Of a stretch of DNA of 64,000 nt, positions 60,036 through 64,000 are shown in pieces. Source of the DNA: Chaetorhynchus papuensis (lineage: Eukaryota; Chordata; Aves; Passeriformes; Rhipiduridae); contig VWYX01000773.1 of NCBI GenBank assembly GCA_013396525.1, positions 124,001 to 188,000 of the forward strand, in the 5' to 3' direction. The notes below the pieces were generated by a model. The model made no database searches. It had not been told where the DNA came from and saw only the letters and a list, made by a program, of their open reading frames with translations. Position numbers and translations under genes: made by a program. Position 1 is the first letter of the stretch, and the number at the start of each line of letters is the position of its first letter.

Positions 60036-63000
60036 CCCCACCAGACATGAAATAACTATGTCTTCTGAAGTTATTCGTCACAAAAAACTGCTTGACAGTC
60101 ATTGAGGTAACTTTCAAGTTACCTTTATATAAACAGAGTTTGATTGTTCATTCCTAGGAATAAATGCCTGCAGCTCTAGAGATCCTCACAATGATAAGAT
60201 AAAAATATTAGAACTGTGAGGATAAAATACAAATGAGCATATATGAGAATCTGCTCTCTTTCCGTCATTCTCTCATGGACTTGTTGGGACAGAATGTTTT
60301 CCCATACACTCTGCAAACCCAAAGCCCAATGCCACTGGCTTGCAAGCACTTACATTGCTTTCTGTTGATCAGCAAAAACCTGTCTCTGGATTCTCTTCTT
60401 GTCTGGTTTGTGAATAAGACTAATGTCCAAAAGTGATAAAAAAACCCTTAAAAAATGTTTTTTGGGTTTTGCTGGAAAAAGAATTTCAAATAAGGAAAGC
60501 CTTTGATTACTCAGTGATGCTGGGGCTCTCCTGCTTGCTTTTTTTCATTGTGAGTTTTCATTTCTCCCCACCCAGAATATACCAGGAAAATAATTTCTGC
60601 TGGGCTTACAAATTCTGGAATTTAAACAATTCAGTGAAAGATTTTTCTTTTCTGACTGATTTTTCATTACTTCCCCTCAGATTGCTATGGCTTAGTTTAT
60701 GGTCTTCAGAATACTGTTATTTCCTTGCCTGCTATTTTTTCCTAAGTTCTTTATGTTTTAAACTTGCAGTGAGTTACATATAACCTTTGCCTACCATTGG
60801 CTGAGTCACTTGGAATGTTCCTTTTTGACTCCTTGCTGCTGCTGCTGAGGATGCAACAATTTGATGCCATTGGTGTGACAAAATTAACTAAACCCACCTT
60901 GTGTTCAATAAATTAAGAATGAGGCAATCACAAAGTGAGTGAGCATCTCAGACGGTCTCATGTCAATAGAAATGAATTCTCATGCCCAAATACCTGGAAG
61001 AATCTGAGATCTAACCCTCAGCTTGCACCCTTTGGTTATTCTCTTCCCAAATCCTGCATTGCAGGTCAATAAAAGACTTTCTGAGACGGAGAAAGATCTT
61101 ACCTTTGCTCCTTTCTGGGTCAGATGGCACTTTAGGGGAATTAAGGCAGCTTAATGGGTACATAACAATAGGCATTGTGGGCAGGGAACAATGACAGGAG
61201 CCTGGTAGGATTCTGCTAGAGTTTGTGGGAAGAGCCAAGTGGAAGATGTCAAATAAGCAGTTTGTGTTCGACTTGGAAGACACTGATGTAGGATTATTGA
61301 GAGATTACAGCCAGTCTCCATACTGACTTTCACTGAAATGATGTGGATCCCTGTTAGTGAAAGAAGCGGGCAATTCCTGCCATGGACAGGGAGAATGCGG
61401 GACCAGTGAGGGCAGGGACTGACTCTGCATATGGCAGGCTGGTTTCTTTGATTACCTAAGCTGGTGTCTCTGGTATACAAACTTTATAATCATATCTATT
61501 TGATGATTTCTTCATTAGACCAAAATAAAGTACTGACTATAGGGCAAAATAGTTAAATATTCCTGGTTTGCCATGAGACATGGATGCCTACATTCAAATG
61601 CTGCTGTTTGTTCTAAGTCCATTCCCAACTGTACATTCTTTTCCATGGGGAAAACTGGAGACCAATCCACAAATTGTCATAAAGTCAGAAAGTCTGTATT
61701 TTGGGATTGCCTCAACAGCAACTCTAAGTACCTCCTGCTTCACCAGCTCTGCAAAGTCACTGCAATTGTGACAAGATTGAACAAGGTTAACAATAAACCT
61801 GACCTTCAGTAGATTTGTGCTCTACTTTCTTAAATCTTCATTGCCAAGAAAATTGCCTAAGCAACTCTTGGGTGAAAATTGCAAACAGAGTATGTTAGAT
61901 CTGGTTACTTCTCTGCGTCAAAAAAATAAAAGAAAAATATTTCAGTTTGTCTGGGTTTTTATTTTATGGTTCAAACAACGTAGCTAATATGCCTGTGGAT
62001 TAGTCTTGTGGGCTAAACATTTAAAAGTTGGCTTCAGATTAGCTGAGGAATAAACATGATTGTTTTGTTGGAAAAAACACTTTGATCAAGCTGGAGGATC
62101 AGTGCACAGAAGGTATAAACCTCACAGAGAAGCAGAGAGAATTATGAATGATGCTATTCAATCAGTAAAGCGCATATTTGGGATGAAATAAGCCAAGCAC
62201 AGTTAGAAATACTAAGGTAAGGGTGTAATTTAATTAGAATAGCATACTTGCGTTTTACAATGGAAGGAGGTCAGTTTTCCTTCAACGCCTCTAAAAGCTT
62301 GTGATTCTACTCTATAGTGGTTTGTTTATTTATTTTTCACCCCCTTCTAAGTGCTAGTCTCCTTTTGAACAGAGTTGCAGCTTTTACTGCTGCCTTTTAT
62401 AGTTGTCCCAAAAGTTAACCCTTTCAAAACACGTATTTTTTTTCAGCCAGAGTCAGGCTACAACAGAATCTCAAAACTACCGAGGAATTATTGTAATCAG
62501 AAAGACTCAAAACCTCTCTAACAAATTAGGTAAAAGAAGCCTGACACTTCATTTATTAAAATAAGGAATGGGGAATGGTAATAATGATTTATGCTCCGTT
62601 TTATTTTTTTTTTCTTCCTCCAGTTTGTTAATATAAATCAAGTTCTAGAATTGAATTAATTTCTGGCACTTCCCACACTCATGTATTCTACAATATCACA
62701 GCCAGACAATGACAGGAGGATAAAATAATCCAGATGCCTTCAGTTCATGAAGAAAAGAGTGAATGTTCTCTTTTACATTTGTAACTAACTGTACATGAAT
62801 AAGATCAAATTTCTCTAAAAATAATGTCTGGAAGCTTTTTAGTTAAGGCTGGTTTTAAAATCTGAAGGTAATGAGATGACTCTTGACAATACCCATAAGG
62901 ATGACAGTAAGTGGCTAGCAGGGTCATAATGTTTTGTTGGTAAGCATTTTTGTATAATTTTCAGGTGTGAAGACTGTTAAAGAAACATAAATGGAATAAA

Positions 63001-63230
63001 AATCAGCATTTTTCTTCCCTTTAAATCGATACACATACACTTTTCCAAATTTCTGGATAATAAAAATTATTTCACTGTGTTTGTTAGTGCATCTGTTGTA
63101 GTATGTGATTTATGTGGGCCAGCTCATTTCTTTCTTCTAGCGTTCCTCTTTAACATTGGCATACAAGAGGAGAAAAATGACAGTGGAGCTGAGTTGAAAC
63201 TTTGTTCTTTTCATTTTAAGATGATTTATT

Positions 63231-63280
63231 TTGGTTTTGTTTGTTGTTTGTTTTGGTTTTGGTTTTTTTCTTTCTTGTTT
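63231..63280. repeat. (GTTTT)n-like low-complexity tract
   Basis: Alternating GTTT/GTTTT units and T runs over about 50 nt, giving the Phe/Leu/Val-rich open frames in that place. Confidence 0.85.
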
Positions 63281-64000
63281 GGAGGTCTCAGAACAAGTGT
63301 TTGGTGTTCTCTGGCTGCCTCCAGAGAGTGAAGCTGCTCAAGGGCCCTCTGTCAGCTTGCTGTGGCCGACAAGTGCAGGGGGATGCTAAGGAATGCATTG
63401 CAGAGGTGCCTCCTTTGGCTCCACAGGGTGAGCTCATTTCTTGAACACGTGCTGGACCTGGGACTGCTTTTGCTGCTGTGTTCCCTTGTGCTGTCAGAAG
63501 GTTTCTTAGCCCAGACCTACTGATGTCTTCCCCACAGTGAGGTGATTATGAACACTGCTCCGCTACAGGTCAAAAGCAATTCTATGACTCACCCTTGTTT
63601 AGTATGTGAGAAACATGTTAATTTGAGTATTTTGACTTATTCAACATCTATGACCTTGCAAACCAACAGGCCAATATTGAAATATGCTCTGTGTTGTTGT
63701 TCCTAGTACACAGAACACTTTCCATGACACTCCCGGATCAGCAGTTGTTTATCAGCCTGTATAGTGCTGTAAGGACTGATTTATTACAGCTGTCTGAAGC
63801 AGATCTCAACAGCACTTCTTCTGTGTTTGTGTGCACATGTAAGAAAAGCAGGCATAGAGGGAAGAGGTGACTGTAATCATCTTTTACCCATTTGTGCAGG
63901 AATGGAATATTTCCTGACAACTCCAGTTACCATCTGAATCAGGTTTATTCTTGCTGTTAAGACTTTCGATATACTGTTTTATGCAGAAAACATATTGCTC

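Larger units (their letters stand above)
50001..64000. other. Unique non-coding sequence to window end
   Basis: AT-rich, with short unassigned frames (for example 60433-60783, 57588-57923), the tandem repeats at 52414-52455 and 59994-60035, and low-complexity tracts at 50762-50785 and 63231-63280. No gene is recognised. Confidence 0.6.

Noticed and set aside
60433..60783. 116-codon frame rich in Phe, Leu and Ser, resembling membrane segments
   Set aside because: The hydrophobic look comes from T-rich sequence; no conserved motif or splice support.

Overview
This is a window of vertebrate nuclear DNA, almost certainly from a bird. It is AT-rich and intron-bearing, with GT-AG splice sites, AATAAA signals, microsatellites and several truncated copies of CR1, the dominant LINE of birds and reptiles. 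The one gene I can assign is a complete prolactin gene (PRL) on the minus strand. Its protein is clearly avian prolactin. A passerine-like (non-galliform) bird is possible from a few residues that differ from chicken as I recall it, but that is inference from memory and not tested.

Layout. 1-352 is a CR1 fragment cut by the window edge. 353-10879 is non-coding. 10880-11668 is a CR1 3' end in + orientation. 15515-15746 is a CR1 3' end in - orientation. The PRL gene runs from a TATA box at 24171-24180 down to poly(A) signals near 17.9 kb. Its five coding exons are 24068-24095, 22414-22595, 21917-22024, 20321-20500 and 18235-18426 (all minus strand). Their lengths 28+182+108+180+192 sum to 690 nt, which is exactly 229 codons plus a stop. 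Upstream of PRL, 27425-28276 is a decayed CR1 reverse-transcriptase fragment with a 68-bp tandem duplication and an internal deletion. 28390-28548 is an inverted CR1 3' end, and 37500-37562 is a very short CR1 tail. The interval 37.6-39.2 kb is richer in GC and CpG, and holds the longest unexplained open frame of the window (196 codons). From there to 64 kb I see only unique non-coding DNA, simple repeats and small local tandem duplications.

Functionally, one pituitary hormone gene sits in a gene-poor neighbourhood. Its proximal promoter has a TATA box and two POU/Pit-1-like motifs sharing the core TGCTGAAT, which fits pituitary lactotroph expression. I found no tRNA, rRNA, CRISPR, bacterial operon or retroviral gene, and nothing I can defend as an undescribed biological system. 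The more interesting items are the promoter architecture, a predicted N-glycosylation sequon near the prolactin N-terminus, a possible tandem splice acceptor at exon 4, and the CpG-rich patch near 38-39 kb.
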